Shown: positions 25,970-35,313, counted from the first letter of the stretch. The stretch is 46,530 bases of DNA from Sedimentisphaerales bacterium (GCA_028282905.1 JANQGW010000205.1:1-46530), one strand, 5' to 3'. The notes: a model not told the origin generated them from the sequence alone. A program made the numbers and translations.

Positions 25970-27187
25970 ATGACATCATTACAAAAACCAGAATTGTTAG
26001 CCCCTGCGGGCAATCTTGATAAACTGAAGTGGGCCTGCGCTTATGGGGCGGATGCGGTATATTTTGGAATGGAGTTCGGATCGTTGCGGAGTTTTGCGGG
26101 CAATTTCACGCTGGACAACGCCAAGGCGGGATTGGAACATCTGCATGCACTCGGCAAAAAGGGGTATGTCACGCTGAATATCTACCCATTCAGCGATGAA
26201 TACGATAAACTGACCGATATTGCTCGACAACTTGACGCTCTTGGAGTCGATGCTTTTATTGTTGCCGATATGGGGGTACTGGCTGAACTGAAAAAACTCA
26301 ATCTCAATGCCGCCCTGCATATCAGTACACAGGCCAATACCACCAGCTATCAGACAGTGCAGGCTTACGAGGCATTCGGAGCCAAACGAGTCAACCTGGC
26401 GCGGGAACTGTCACTGGCACAGATACAGGACATCCAAAAGCATCTGGCCGGAAGTATCGAAACAGAGGTATTTGTTCATGGAGCAGTGTGTTTCAGTTAT
26501 TCCGGCCGCTGCGCAATCAGCGACTACCTGACCGGCTTTCGGGCCAATCGCGGCGAATGCAAACACCCCTGCCGCTGGCAGTATTCACTCGTCGAGGAAA
26601 AACGCCCCGGCGAATATATGCCGGTCTTTGAGGATGAGCGAGGTCTGTACTTTTTCAACAGTAAGGAACTGGCACTGTTTGAATACCTGCCCGCAATGGC
26701 TGAGGCGGGTGTCAGCTCTTTTAAAATCGAAGGCCGGATGAAGACCGTCCATTATCTGGCAACCGTAGTCTCATTCTATCGGCAGGTCATCGACGGCAAA
26801 GTTTTCTCATCCGAAGAAGGGCTGAAACTGCTTAGTCGTATTCCGAATCGCGGTTACTCGACCGGATTTGCCAAAGGCACCGTCCAGCCGGACGATTACT
26901 CAGTTGGCAAAAGCCTGTCCGGCGCCGAATCCACCTTTGTCGGCAATGTCATCGATTGCAACTGCGGTGTCTCCACCATTGAAGTCCGTAATAAAATTCA
27001 TGCCGGAGACGTGTTGGAAGTGCTCAAACCTGACGGCAGCCTTTCGACCATCACGATGTCTGACCCGCTAACCGATTCACAGGGCAAAGCACTCGATTTT
27101 GCCAATAATTCACAGTTTGTCCTGCTTGCAGAGTCACTACCGGAATATACGATTCTGCGACGTGTTAAAGAATCACCGGAGGCATAG
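25970..27187 (+). CDS. U32 family protein, TrhP-like
   Basis: A 405-residue protein of the short U32 branch. KPELLAPAGNLDKLKWA and GADAVYFG open it. The signature is EVFVHGAVCFSYSGRCAIS, followed by RANRGECKHPCRWQYS with the Cys cluster, and SFKIEGRMK. Length and motifs match TrhP (YegQ), which hydroxylates uridine 34 of some tRNAs. I took the ATG at 25970 because the homology begins there; a TTG 30 bases upstream opens the same frame. The gene ends four bases before the convergent CxxCxGxG protein gene. A second U32 protein of the RlhA type is at the left end of the window. Confidence 0.9.
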   Translation: MTSLQKPELLAPAGNLDKLKWACAYGADAVYFGMEFGSLRSFAGNFTLDNAKAGLEHLHALGKKGYVTLNIYPFSDEYDKLTDIARQLDALGVDAFIVADMGVLAELKKLNLNAALHISTQANTTSYQTVQAYEAFGAKRVNLARELSLAQIQDIQKHLAGSIETEVFVHGAVCFSYSGRCAISDYLTGFRANRGECKHPCRWQYSLVEEKRPGEYMPVFEDERGLYFFNSKELALFEYLPAMAEAGVSSFKIEGRMKTVHYLATVVSFYRQVIDGKVFSSEEGLKLLSRIPNRGYSTGFAKGTVQPDDYSVGKSLSGAESTFVGNVIDCNCGVSTIEVRNKIHAGDVLEVLKPDGSLSTITMSDPLTDSQGKALDFANNSQFVLLAESLPEYTILRRVKESPEA

Positions 27188-27191
27188 TCAA

Positions 27192-27854
27192 CTACCGCGT
27201 AAAGACATCTGCGCCACCGTTTTTTAAATAGACGGCCTTGACAATTAGCTCGTGAACACGCTCATCCAGTTCAATACAGTCCTGCGGCTTCACAGACAAA
27301 ACCGCTCCGCATCGCAGGCAGCGTGTTGCTCCAAGACCGCGACAGGCCGTACAGGCAGCCTGCTGACCTTCGGTCCGGCGACCTGCTTTGCCGACACCGC
27401 GACACTCACGGCAAGCCTGCCAGCCTGTTCCGTTGCAGTCTTCACAGCCTTTGTCGGCAGGAGGATAGGGAGAAATGCCGCTTTTCCTCTCACATTCCGC
27501 GATGAGTGTTTCAATCCCGCCGGGAATTGACATTTTAATCAATCGGCCAATATCATCGGATTGGCCAACAACTTGGAATTGTTTTATCGCAGTGTCATAC
27601 TGTCCTTCCGTATAGGCAATTAACCCGGCAACCAGCGTTGTCAACAATTCGGTGCGTTGAGCCTTGATTTGTTCTTTGGCTGCTTCAATCTCATAAAATG
27701 CAGTATAGTTGAAATTTGAAGGATTCTCTGTAATGGATTTCAGACGCTCTTTCCATCCGGTCGCGTCGGCAGCAAACAGGCCAACTGAACCGGCAGATAT
27801 CGCTATCAGAGATATTGTGACGCCAATTGCCTTTAATCGTTTGGATTTTTTCAT
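27192..27854 (-). CDS. Exported protein with DnaJ-type CxxCxGxG zinc-finger motifs
   Basis: A 220-residue protein starting at the ATG at 27854, which overlaps the previous stop (ATGA) and has a run of G residues as ribosome binding site. It has a signal peptide or anchor (IGVTISLIAISAGSVGLFA), a helical part with a possible TPR-like repeat (LIAYTEGQYDTAIKQFQVVG), and then four CxxC units: CEDCNGTG, CRECRGVG, CTACRGLG and CLRCG. In DnaJ this pattern binds two zinc ions. An exported zinc-finger of this type is a planctomycete habit. It is the last gene of the VWA/ExbBD operon. Function unknown. Confidence 0.75.
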   Translation of the reverse strand: MKKSKRLKAIGVTISLIAISAGSVGLFAADATGWKERLKSITENPSNFNYTAFYEIEAAKEQIKAQRTELLTTLVAGLIAYTEGQYDTAIKQFQVVGQSDDIGRLIKMSIPGGIETLIAECERKSGISPYPPADKGCEDCNGTGWQACRECRGVGKAGRRTEGQQAACTACRGLGATRCLRCGAVLSVKPQDCIELDERVHELIVKAVYLKNGGADVFTR

Positions 27855-30148
27855 TGTTCCCCCCCCTTTTGAATCGTCAACAGCAAATCCCAATACAGAA
27901 CATTCAAATAACACTCATGCCGTAATTTCACCAGACCATCGCCGGATGCAGGTGGTTGAAACCGCTGTCGAAACTCACGGATCAAAGTACGATATTGCCC
28001 TTTTGAATCGGCCTGTTCGGCCAAAATGGCAAAAAAATCGTTAGCGGCGGCGATATGGACTGCCGCGGCCTGACTATCATCGTCAGCAGCCAGCAGATGC
28101 GCCCGCCGATTCAAGGCCACAACATCCGCCTTGGCAGCGGCGGCGTCACCTCTGCGCACCAATCGCTCCAGTTCATCAGCGAAGTACCGGCAAGAAATAG
28201 AAGGTGAGCATTTCAGCATATCAAGATCGGCCTCAAATCCGTATTCAAATTGCAGGCGTTTGTCAGCCACCTCCTTATCCTGTCCTTTAGCATCGGACAG
28301 CCGCATCGTCGCCTGTCGAATAAGCTCAGAAGCCGTTGCCGTCAGCTTCAGCGTTGTTTCAAAAGCATACGGCTGACGGTTGGTTTGCGGGTCAAAATAT
28401 TCCCCCTGCCAGCTCCATAATTGATTTTGCCACCAGGCCGAGGCGGCCTTACGCTGCTGAAGATTATTTTTGACCGGCAGCACACCCGCTCCGGACGGTG
28501 TTATCTGTGTCATGCCCATCAGCGTCGTTTCAATCTGAAACGCGGTCTGACGACCGGCACGCTCCATGATTTCGGCCAGCTTATGTGCGATCGTCGTACT
28601 GTTGCTTCCGGCCAGAACGTTGAGCATTTGCCCAATCATTGATCCGCTTTTGTCTTTGATAGTTCGGTCCTCCAGGGCCTCCAACAGTATTTCATAGGCC
28701 GCCCTTTGCCCTATAGATCCCAGCCGTCCAATCGCGTAGTATCGCTCCTGCTGGCTTTCCGAATGCAGCATATCCACCAGCGTCTTCAGTCGCAGATGCA
28801 TGATTTCTTCTTCGACGGCATCGAGCTTGACCTTTGGCATCCCCATTCGCTTCGAATGGGATAAAATGTCTTTGACACGGTCACCGGAAGCCTTGAGTTT
28901 TTCCAGTTGACGAGTCGATTGACTGCCATTGCCGCTATAATGCGATGCACGGTCCTGAATCGCCAGCGTCAGCATTCCAATGTCCGCCAGCATTTTATTA
29001 ACTGACGCAGTCTGTGCATCGCTTAGTTCAACATCTTTGAAATCGCTCTCGAATTCGGTTATTTGCGGCACCTCAACCGGTATTTGGGACACATCCGGCG
29101 ACTGGTCCGAGGGCTTAGGCTGCTGAACTTCCGGTTTTGCAGCATTATTTTTGGGTGCTTTCTTTTCAACCTGCGGTTGCTTGGCTGGAAGGATATCGCT
29201 CATATCCGGTACCGCATTTCGCTTGCGATTCATTGCATTCAAAAAGTAAACCGTCGCGATAAAGACCGCAATCGCCAGCACCGGCGCAACCACCCGAAAA
29301 ACCTTATCTGCTGTCAGACGATGGATTTCATCTACGGCCTCTTCGATATCCTGCGGCGTTTCAGGTTTTTGTTTTGCCGCAGGCTTTTTCTTCAACTTAA
29401 TCTCAGGAGGTGGTACTGGAACATCCTTGTCCTCCATGCGAATCGGCTTCTCCAAAATAATTTCGGCCTGCTGAGCGGCCGGGCGAGTTGCAGAGAGTTG
29501 TGCCAATTGCTGATCGATCACCAGCCTGGCTTGAAGCTCATCCAACCCCAGCCGAAATGCTAACTGCATCAGATGCCGTTCTTCGGCCGCCCCTAAAACA
29601 TGGTCACGAACCCCTAATTGGACCGCTTCGGCGAAAAACGTCAGAAGTCGCTGCCGGTCCAGATCCGCCGCCTCGGCCGGTTCAGGAATACGCGCCAGAA
29701 TCTGACGGATATTATGCTCCTGCACTTCAATTAAACGAAGTTTTTCTTCGAGCAGGCCGCGCGCCGGGCCGCCGAGGCACCCCTTTTCGTCAACGGCTTC
29801 GGCAATAGCGGCACGGACATCATCAATGAGTTTCTGCTTTTTGCGATTCTTTGTTTCAATCTCACGCTGCCGAGTTAACAGCCCTTTGTTATAGGCCGCA
29901 CGCTGCTGGTCATCACCAAGTACCGAAGCGGCTTTTTCCAGCACCTCCTTTTCAAACAGCAGCACTGGTGCGATAAACTCTGGCGACGGAATGGCTTGAC
30001 GCAGGTCACGTTTTTTTTCCGCGAGGGCCTTTTGGACTTTTTCCGCATCACAGTCTCTGGCCGTAAGACCGAGAATATGGTAGTAGCTGGGATCAATAAT
30101 ATTTTCGGCGATCCCAATCGCCCGGTAAAATACATTCCAGTCCATCAT
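27851..30148 (-). CDS. J-domain-like single-pass membrane protein
   Basis: A 765-residue protein; the ATG at 30148 (with GGGGAGG upstream) is preferred to a start 87 bases earlier, and overlaps the previous stop. Residues about 20-90 read like a J-domain region (DPSYYHILGL, then LGDDQQRAAYNKGLL) but without an HPD triad. A proline-rich stretch precedes one transmembrane helix at about 285-305 (VVAPVLAIAVFIATVYFL). The rest is helical and predicted to be outside the cytoplasm, with a possible HEAT-like section (YYAIGRLGSIGQRAAYEILL). It is coupled to the TPR gene before and the CxxCxGxG gene after. Function unknown; it is probably a structural or adaptor part of the operon product. Confidence 0.75.
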   Translation of the reverse strand: MMDWNVFYRAIGIAENIIDPSYYHILGLTARDCDAEKVQKALAEKKRDLRQAIPSPEFIAPVLLFEKEVLEKAASVLGDDQQRAAYNKGLLTRQREIETKNRKKQKLIDDVRAAIAEAVDEKGCLGGPARGLLEEKLRLIEVQEHNIRQILARIPEPAEAADLDRQRLLTFFAEAVQLGVRDHVLGAAEERHLMQLAFRLGLDELQARLVIDQQLAQLSATRPAAQQAEIILEKPIRMEDKDVPVPPPEIKLKKKPAAKQKPETPQDIEEAVDEIHRLTADKVFRVVAPVLAIAVFIATVYFLNAMNRKRNAVPDMSDILPAKQPQVEKKAPKNNAAKPEVQQPKPSDQSPDVSQIPVEVPQITEFESDFKDVELSDAQTASVNKMLADIGMLTLAIQDRASHYSGNGSQSTRQLEKLKASGDRVKDILSHSKRMGMPKVKLDAVEEEIMHLRLKTLVDMLHSESQQERYYAIGRLGSIGQRAAYEILLEALEDRTIKDKSGSMIGQMLNVLAGSNSTTIAHKLAEIMERAGRQTAFQIETTLMGMTQITPSGAGVLPVKNNLQQRKAASAWWQNQLWSWQGEYFDPQTNRQPYAFETTLKLTATASELIRQATMRLSDAKGQDKEVADKRLQFEYGFEADLDMLKCSPSISCRYFADELERLVRRGDAAAAKADVVALNRRAHLLAADDDSQAAAVHIAAANDFFAILAEQADSKGQYRTLIREFRQRFQPPASGDGLVKLRHECYLNVLYWDLLLTIQKGGEQ

Positions 30149-32499
30149 GGTGCATCCTCCCCGCTGAATTGCCCAAATTTCTCGGCCCATTCGGCAGGCA
30201 AGGGGTCGGGATATTTGAGCCGGAAATACGCCCACAATTGCCGGACTTTTTCGGCATCACCGGCCAACTGCCAGCAATGCATCAATTCATAGTAGGCCTC
30301 GTACCAGCCCGACGTGCTCTTGGGGACCAATCGGGTGAGCTGCCGCCAGTGGGCCGCAGCCTGTTCATATTGCTCGATTGCCTGGCAGGAAATCGCCAGC
30401 GATCGAACCACACGAATCTGAATCTGCGGGGCATCATTTTTTAATATCTCGTTATATCGCTCAATCGCCTGCTCATACCGTCCCGCACATCGCAGACTTT
30501 CAGCCAGCTTCCAGAGTATCCGGCTGCGACGAGCCTGATTATCCTGGCCGGAGCCTTCTGTTTTCAACAAAAATCTAAAAATCTCCGCTGCCAAAGAAGC
30601 CTTCGTCGTATCCGCATCGGATGGTTCCGGCGGCATCAGAATCTCCGCCGCAGCTAAAAATGCCTCCCCAAGTGTCTCACCGTGAGGCTGTTTTTGGGCC
30701 TGCTTTAACAATTGACGCAGCGACTCAATTTCGCTGTAAGCCGCCAGAAACGGAAGTTTAGCTGCCAACCACCGCGGCTGATTTTCTATATCCAGGCAAT
30801 GAAATTTCTCGACGGACTCGATTAATTGCAGCGGTTCAGATATTTCAATCCTGTCCCGTACGCAGTCTGCCATAACCGCAACCGCCAAGTCGAACATCGC
30901 CTCGCAAACCCATATCTCTGTCGATTCTTCTTCTGCAATCTGACCAAATAGTATCACATCTTCAACCGCTCGCTTGAGGAACCGATGATCATCCTGCGAC
31001 TGACGGCTTTGCTGATAAGCTGCAAAACAACGTAGATATAGACTTCTTTCATAACCCGGATGCTCCGGCAAAATCGACTCAAGCCGCATTTGAGTCTCTG
31101 CAAATCGCCCGCAAGCCGCATCAAAACTTGCCCAGTACCATCGCAGCATCGCAGCGGTTTCTATATCATCTTTTCTGTCGGCATAAATTGCAGCAAAGTT
31201 CTCAAACTCGTCTATTGTAACTCTATCGCCACCCTTAGCCGTCTGAATCGCCGACTCCATGGCAATTTGACTGATTTTTTGCACGCGTGCATCCTTAGGA
31301 TACCGCTTTAAAAATAAACGGCTCGCCTGCACGGCTTCTTGTGGACGTGTCAGTTCATTTAGGCACAGGCATTTCAGGTACCATAAGTCAACACCGGCTT
31401 CTACCTCAAGTGTTTCGTCAAGAACATCCAGTCCCTGATCGGTTTGGGTTAGTGCGGCTTGGAAATCGCCCTTTTCAAAAGCCTCGGTTGCTTTTCGCAA
31501 ATATCCCAAGGCTGTCTCGACATTTGCAACTTCTAAAATCCCCGTTACATTCGCTCGATACTCCGGACGGTTCTCTGCCAGTTGTCGGCGGCAAATCGAC
31601 AGTTGTTTTCGATATCGGTCAGCATAGGGATTGTCCGGTGACGCACTCAATTTTGCCAGGGCTTCGATCCGCTTAAGCATCATCTCAACCTCGATACGAT
31701 CAAAGTCAGTCGCTTCGGCCGGACGATTTTGAAAATATAATTGCCCCGCCAGATCGACACCTACGAAAGTGTTTTGTTTCTCGGCAATCCGCATCCGCAG
31801 TAAAGTCACTTGCTTGAGAACAGCGCCAGAAGTATTGTTAGGACGAATCCGGCGTTCATTCAACAAGGCATCGGCATCGGCAAAACGCCCGGTTTCATAA
31901 AGACACAGTGCATAGCCCAAAAAGCAATCCTGCACAATCCGGTTATCCCGGTAGCCGCTTTTAACAAATGGCTTAAACAACTCAATGGCCTGTGAAAAGC
32001 CGCCTTCAGGACTGTCCAGCAATCCCAGTGTGTAATAGCTCCAGGCTCGCGAATACTTGGCCCGTGACGGGTAACCGGCAAACTCTCGCCAGCGGCTGCT
32101 GCGCTGGGCCGATCCGCGCAGGCCTTCCGCCAGACGGTCGGCACTGGTATCAGCCTGCTTAGCTAACCGTTCATACTGGGCAATTGTACTATCAAGCAGT
32201 TCAACCGCTTTTCGATAAACAGCTTGATTGGTTTTATCAGTCAACCACAGATTGGCACAAGCCCTGCCGTGTGCCTGGTCGATATCGGCGGCTAAAAAGC
32301 CGACAGTCACTTTACTGCTGTCTGTGCGATGGGCCGTAAGATAATCTTTGGCCTCCTGAATCGCCGCGTCTATTTGTTCGAGGGTTTTGGCCTGGCTCAA
32401 TGATGACAGGCGATTGCCGATTTCAACTTCCAGCGATGCAAGAACAGCCGGAGAGCAAAAAATGCTTAGAACCAAGATGATTTTCAATAAATATTTCAA
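30145..32499 (-). CDS. Exported TPR-repeat protein
   Basis: A 784-residue protein with signal peptide (YLLKIILVLSIFCSPAVLA) and many helical pairs of TPR type, for example YYTLGLLDSPEGGFSQAIELF, split here as YYTLGLLDSP and FSQAIELF; also ATEAFEKGDFQAALTQTDQG and LAESLRCAGRYEQAIERYNE. TPR scaffolds bind other proteins. It follows the second ExbD gene by six bases and overlaps the next gene by four. In this operon it may link the ExbB/ExbD motor to its target, as TPR proteins such as CpoB do beside Tol. That is an analogy, not shown. Confidence 0.8.
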   Translation of the reverse strand: MKYLLKIILVLSIFCSPAVLASLEVEIGNRLSSLSQAKTLEQIDAAIQEAKDYLTAHRTDSSKVTVGFLAADIDQAHGRACANLWLTDKTNQAVYRKAVELLDSTIAQYERLAKQADTSADRLAEGLRGSAQRSSRWREFAGYPSRAKYSRAWSYYTLGLLDSPEGGFSQAIELFKPFVKSGYRDNRIVQDCFLGYALCLYETGRFADADALLNERRIRPNNTSGAVLKQVTLLRMRIAEKQNTFVGVDLAGQLYFQNRPAEATDFDRIEVEMMLKRIEALAKLSASPDNPYADRYRKQLSICRRQLAENRPEYRANVTGILEVANVETALGYLRKATEAFEKGDFQAALTQTDQGLDVLDETLEVEAGVDLWYLKCLCLNELTRPQEAVQASRLFLKRYPKDARVQKISQIAMESAIQTAKGGDRVTIDEFENFAAIYADRKDDIETAAMLRWYWASFDAACGRFAETQMRLESILPEHPGYERSLYLRCFAAYQQSRQSQDDHRFLKRAVEDVILFGQIAEEESTEIWVCEAMFDLAVAVMADCVRDRIEISEPLQLIESVEKFHCLDIENQPRWLAAKLPFLAAYSEIESLRQLLKQAQKQPHGETLGEAFLAAAEILMPPEPSDADTTKASLAAEIFRFLLKTEGSGQDNQARRSRILWKLAESLRCAGRYEQAIERYNEILKNDAPQIQIRVVRSLAISCQAIEQYEQAAAHWRQLTRLVPKSTSGWYEAYYELMHCWQLAGDAEKVRQLWAYFRLKYPDPLPAEWAEKFGQFSGEDAP

Positions 32500-32505
32500 G
32501 CCCTG

Positions 32506-32925
32506 TTATTCCTCAACCGCAAAACCAACTTTGGTAAAATTACAGCTATAACAAAGGTCCAGCACCCTGACCACTTCATCAAAAACAATCGTATCGTCTG
32601 ACTTAATGATGACTTCCACATCCGCAATCGCCCGACGCAGTGACAACTGCTGTTTGAGTGAGGCGATGTCATTACAGGGCCGGCCGTCACAATAGAAAAT
32701 TTGCCCAGCCTCCTCAGTGCGTATCGCCACTTCAATCGGCTCAAAATCCGCCGGTTCCAGCCCAGCGCCTGCTGCAGCCGTAACATCCGCATCGACATGC
32801 TGCTCGGGTCGATTGAATGAGCTGGTGACCATGAAGAAGATCAGGATCAACATGACCACGTCAATCATCGCCGGTAAATTCAGCACACGCCGTGGTATGG
32901 GTCTTTTTTGTCGTGTCAGTCGCAT
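32506..32925 (-). CDS. ExbD/TolR family protein (second copy)
   Basis: A 139-residue protein: short cytoplasmic start, one transmembrane helix with the key aspartate (NLPAMIDVVMLILIFFMVTS), then a periplasmic domain ending VGFAVEE. ExbD/TolR proteins use proton flow through the ExbB/TolQ channel to move a periplasmic partner. Two different ExbD copies next to one ExbB suggest a mixed ExbD dimer. It lies downstream of the first ExbD gene with a 116-base gap containing an intergenic repeat. Confidence 0.92.
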   Translation of the reverse strand: MRLTRQKRPIPRRVLNLPAMIDVVMLILIFFMVTSSFNRPEQHVDADVTAAAGAGLEPADFEPIEVAIRTEEAGQIFYCDGRPCNDIASLKQQLSLRRAIADVEVIIKSDDTIVFDEVVRVLDLCYSCNFTKVGFAVEE

Positions 32926-32957
32926 CTATTGAACACTCTCATTCGATTTCCTCAGAT

Positions 32958-33014
32958 TGTCATTCCGAACGTAGCCGAGGAATGCATTTAAAAAGCATCG
33001 CCGAAGGCGATTCC
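32958..33014. repeat. Intergenic repeat, copy B
   Basis: Begins TTGTCATTCCGAACGTAGCC and continues GAGGAATGCATTTAAAAAGC then ATCGCCGAAGGCGAT. It matches copy A at 34288-34345 in most positions and lies between the two ExbD genes. The end ATCGCC-GAA-GGCGAT is a perfect palindrome. Confidence 0.75.
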
Positions 33015-33041
33015 ATCATTTTATCTTTTTGATTTTTGCCT

Positions 33042-33461
33042 TTAATCTTTTTCTATCACGGCCACTCGCACACGCAGCAAACCTTCGTCACGGCACAAAG
33101 CAATAATCCGCTCCACTGACCGCCATTCGGTTCGGCCGTCCGCGCGAATCAACACCCGAATCTCTTCAGCCGGGCGCTGTGTTTTTTCATCTTTGAGCAG
33201 CATATGTACTTTTTCAACGGAGTACGGTTCCCCATAAACGACCATTTCGCCGTTTTGGCGTACGTTAATAATGACCCGCTTGTCCTTTTCTTTTTCAATC
33301 TCTTTTACACGTTCGGCCTTGGGCAGTTCCAGTGGCTCGGCCTCGGTCTGAGTAATCTGCGAAACCGTCATAAAGAAAATGATCAACAGCAATATCACAT
33401 CGATCAGCGGCGCGATATTAACATCCAAATCTTTCTTGTGTATTTTTCGATATAGTTTCAT
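33042..33461 (-). CDS. ExbD/TolR family protein (first copy)
   Basis: A 139-residue protein with the typical DVNIAPLIDVILLLIIFFMT transmembrane helix and its proton-carrying aspartate, a charged segment (VKEIEKEKDKRVIINV) and a C-terminal periplasmic domain (VERIIALCRDEGLLRVRVAV). It follows ExbB by about 38 bases. It differs well from the second copy, so it is not a recent duplication. Confidence 0.93.
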   Translation of the reverse strand: MKLYRKIHKKDLDVNIAPLIDVILLLIIFFMTVSQITQTEAEPLELPKAERVKEIEKEKDKRVIINVRQNGEMVVYGEPYSVEKVHMLLKDEKTQRPAEEIRVLIRADGRTEWRSVERIIALCRDEGLLRVRVAVIEKD

Positions 33462-33499
33462 TAATTATTCATTTTACATTAGACATTATTCATTGGTGG

Positions 33500-34240
33500 C
33501 TATTCCGTTCTGCGAAACCTTCCCATCAGCTTATCGACAATCGTTTCCGCTTCGGCAATAAAGCTGTCAATGCGGTTACGGAAATAGGTCGCGAAAAACA
33601 TCGTTGGAATCGCTACGATCAACCCCATACAGGTCGTCACCAATGCCTCGGAAATCCCGCCGGCCAGTTGTGATGGCTTGGCCATCCCCTCGGTCAGGGC
33701 AATCTGGTTAAACGCACGAATCATACCGGTGACAGTCCCCAGCAGGCCCAGAATCGGCGAAACAGCGCCGATAAACGATAGATACTCCAGCTTGCGATAC
33801 ATTCGCGAAACCTGCCGCTCGCTAACCTCCATCATGGCGTTTTGCATCTCAAAAAAGCCAAACGCTGAGTCCCGGTGGCTCAATCCGGCGGCAATGACTA
33901 CGCCCAGAAAGGATTCATCCTCGGTCCCGGTTTCGGCCGCTTTGTCATAGTCGCCCGCATCAAGCTGTTCGGCCAACTCACCCACCAGTGCTTCCGGCAC
34001 GAGTTTGTCCCGACGAATGCTCATGAAATTCTCAATAATCAATGCGGCCGCGACCAGTGAGATAATCATAATCACCACCCCTACCAGCCGCCCCGAAGCA
34101 ATCGTACTCCACAGAGAGATTTTCGCCTCTGGTTCAGCGGCTCCCCCCTCCGGTCCGGCCCAGAGGCTCACGGCCCCAACCGTTATGACCATAACAAGAA
34201 ACAATACAAACCTGTATTTATTCTTAAAAATTTCCTGCAT
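33500..34240 (-). CDS. ExbB/TolQ/MotA family proton channel
   Basis: A 246-residue protein with an N-terminal signal-like helix (FVLFLVMVITVGAVSLWA), a first core helix (LVGVVIMIISLVAAALII) and the paired core helices YLSFIGAVSPILGLLGTVTG and ALVTTCMGLIVAIPTMFFA. These are the family hallmarks. With the ExbD proteins it forms a proton-driven motor in the inner membrane. The extra N-terminal helix, with GPEGGAAEPEAK after it, is common in the longer ExbB forms of this phylum. It lies between the VWA gene and the first ExbD. Confidence 0.94.
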   Translation of the reverse strand: MQEIFKNKYRFVLFLVMVITVGAVSLWAGPEGGAAEPEAKISLWSTIASGRLVGVVIMIISLVAAALIIENFMSIRRDKLVPEALVGELAEQLDAGDYDKAAETGTEDESFLGVVIAAGLSHRDSAFGFFEMQNAMMEVSERQVSRMYRKLEYLSFIGAVSPILGLLGTVTGMIRAFNQIALTEGMAKPSQLAGGISEALVTTCMGLIVAIPTMFFATYFRNRIDSFIAEAETIVDKLMGRFRRTE

Positions 34241-34287
34241 CCGTCTTCCTTTCTATATTTGCCTATGATTTTCGTTCCGCTCACAGT

Positions 34288-34345
34288 CAGTCATTTCGAG
34301 CGAAGCCGAGAAATCTATTTAAACAGTCATCGCCGAAGGCGATCC
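34288..34345. repeat. Intergenic repeat, copy A
   Basis: Begins AGTCATTTCGAGCGAAGCCG, continues AGAAATCTATTTAAACAGTC and ends ATCGCCGAAGGCGAT. It lies between the VWA and ExbB genes. Similar GTCATTTCGA-type short palindromic elements are widespread in bacteria. Confidence 0.75.
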
Positions 34346-34353
34346 CTAATATA

Positions 34354-35313
34354 CTACGGTTTTTTCACAAACCGGTACTTCCCGCCGTTTTCAGCCGCAA
34401 TTTTTTTCAGAACACCTTCACCGGCCCGGCTGAAATACGCAATCGTATGAATCGTCACCTGCCCATCCGGATTTCTTTTTCGAATCTCCTCGGCAGAGGT
34501 TATATCAAACTGGCCGTCACTCAGCAGCCAGATCGCATCGGGCTTAAGCGACAGTGCATATTTCATCGTGGAAAGCGGATCCGTACCGCCCGACGAGGAA
34601 ACCCCTTCAATCCAGTTCAATGCATCCGTCACATAACGCGGAGTCGCCTTGGTCAGTTGGCCGCCGGGCATTGCCAGCGGTTCGGTATTATAGAAAAAAA
34701 CGAAAAACTCAATATCTTCGCCCATACTCATGATACTGCGGGTCAACTCGCCTTTGGCCGCGGCCAGGGGTTGCCCGCTCATACTGCCGGAACGATCCAC
34801 CACATAGATAAATTTTCCACCCTTGGCTTCCAGGCCGAAAAAACTGGCGCCGCCGCGCCCCTTGCCGCCGCCGGCCAACTGGACATCGGCCCACAAGCCC
34901 TGACCGGTCACACCCTGGCCCATCGCCGCCGATTCCAAAACCGGTGTCTGGACAGATGCCAAATCCGCCTGAAGATCACTTTGGAAATGCTGGAGTTGGA
35001 CATCGGTTGTTGTTTGCAACTCGAAAGCCATTTCTTCAACCACCGGCGTTTCCTGGGCCGAGGAATTGCCGACTGCTCCCGCTTCGGTCGTCACTACGTC
35101 GCTGCCGGGGCCAACGGCAATGCCAACCTCGTACTCGGTGCCTTCATCGCCAAGGCCCATGCGGCCGGCCCAGAAGATATTGGTCACGAAAAACAGCAGC
35201 AGCAGGTGAATAATCAGCGAAATCCCCCACGCCACAAACGGGATCTTCACGGCCTTCAGCAGTCCCCCGCGGCGGTCTTGCCCTTCATCAAATTGTCCAT
35301 CCTGTTCGGTCAA
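34354..35313 (-). CDS. Membrane-anchored von Willebrand factor A domain protein
   Basis: A 319-residue protein: short basic cytoplasmic start, one transmembrane helix at about 28-48 (AWGISLIIHLLLLFFVTNIF), a linker of about 100 residues, and a VWA domain from about 165. The MIDAS metal site looks complete: Asp173-x-Ser175-x-Ser177 (VDRSGSMSG), Thr244 (SGGTDP) and Asp266 (LLSDGQFD). The N-terminal helix plus linker resembles the layout of TonB, the usual partner of ExbB/ExbD, with the VWA domain in place of TonB's C-terminal domain. It is the first gene of the operon. A role as the energy-coupled effector is an inference from layout. Confidence 0.85.
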   Translation of the reverse strand: MTEQDGQFDEGQDRRGGLLKAVKIPFVAWGISLIIHLLLLFFVTNIFWAGRMGLGDEGTEYEVGIAVGPGSDVVTTEAGAVGNSSAQETPVVEEMAFELQTTTDVQLQHFQSDLQADLASVQTPVLESAAMGQGVTGQGLWADVQLAGGGKGRGGASFFGLEAKGGKFIYVVDRSGSMSGQPLAAAKGELTRSIMSMGEDIEFFVFFYNTEPLAMPGGQLTKATPRYVTDALNWIEGVSSSGGTDPLSTMKYALSLKPDAIWLLSDGQFDITSAEEIRKRNPDGQVTIHTIAYFSRAGEGVLKKIAAENGGKYRFVKKP

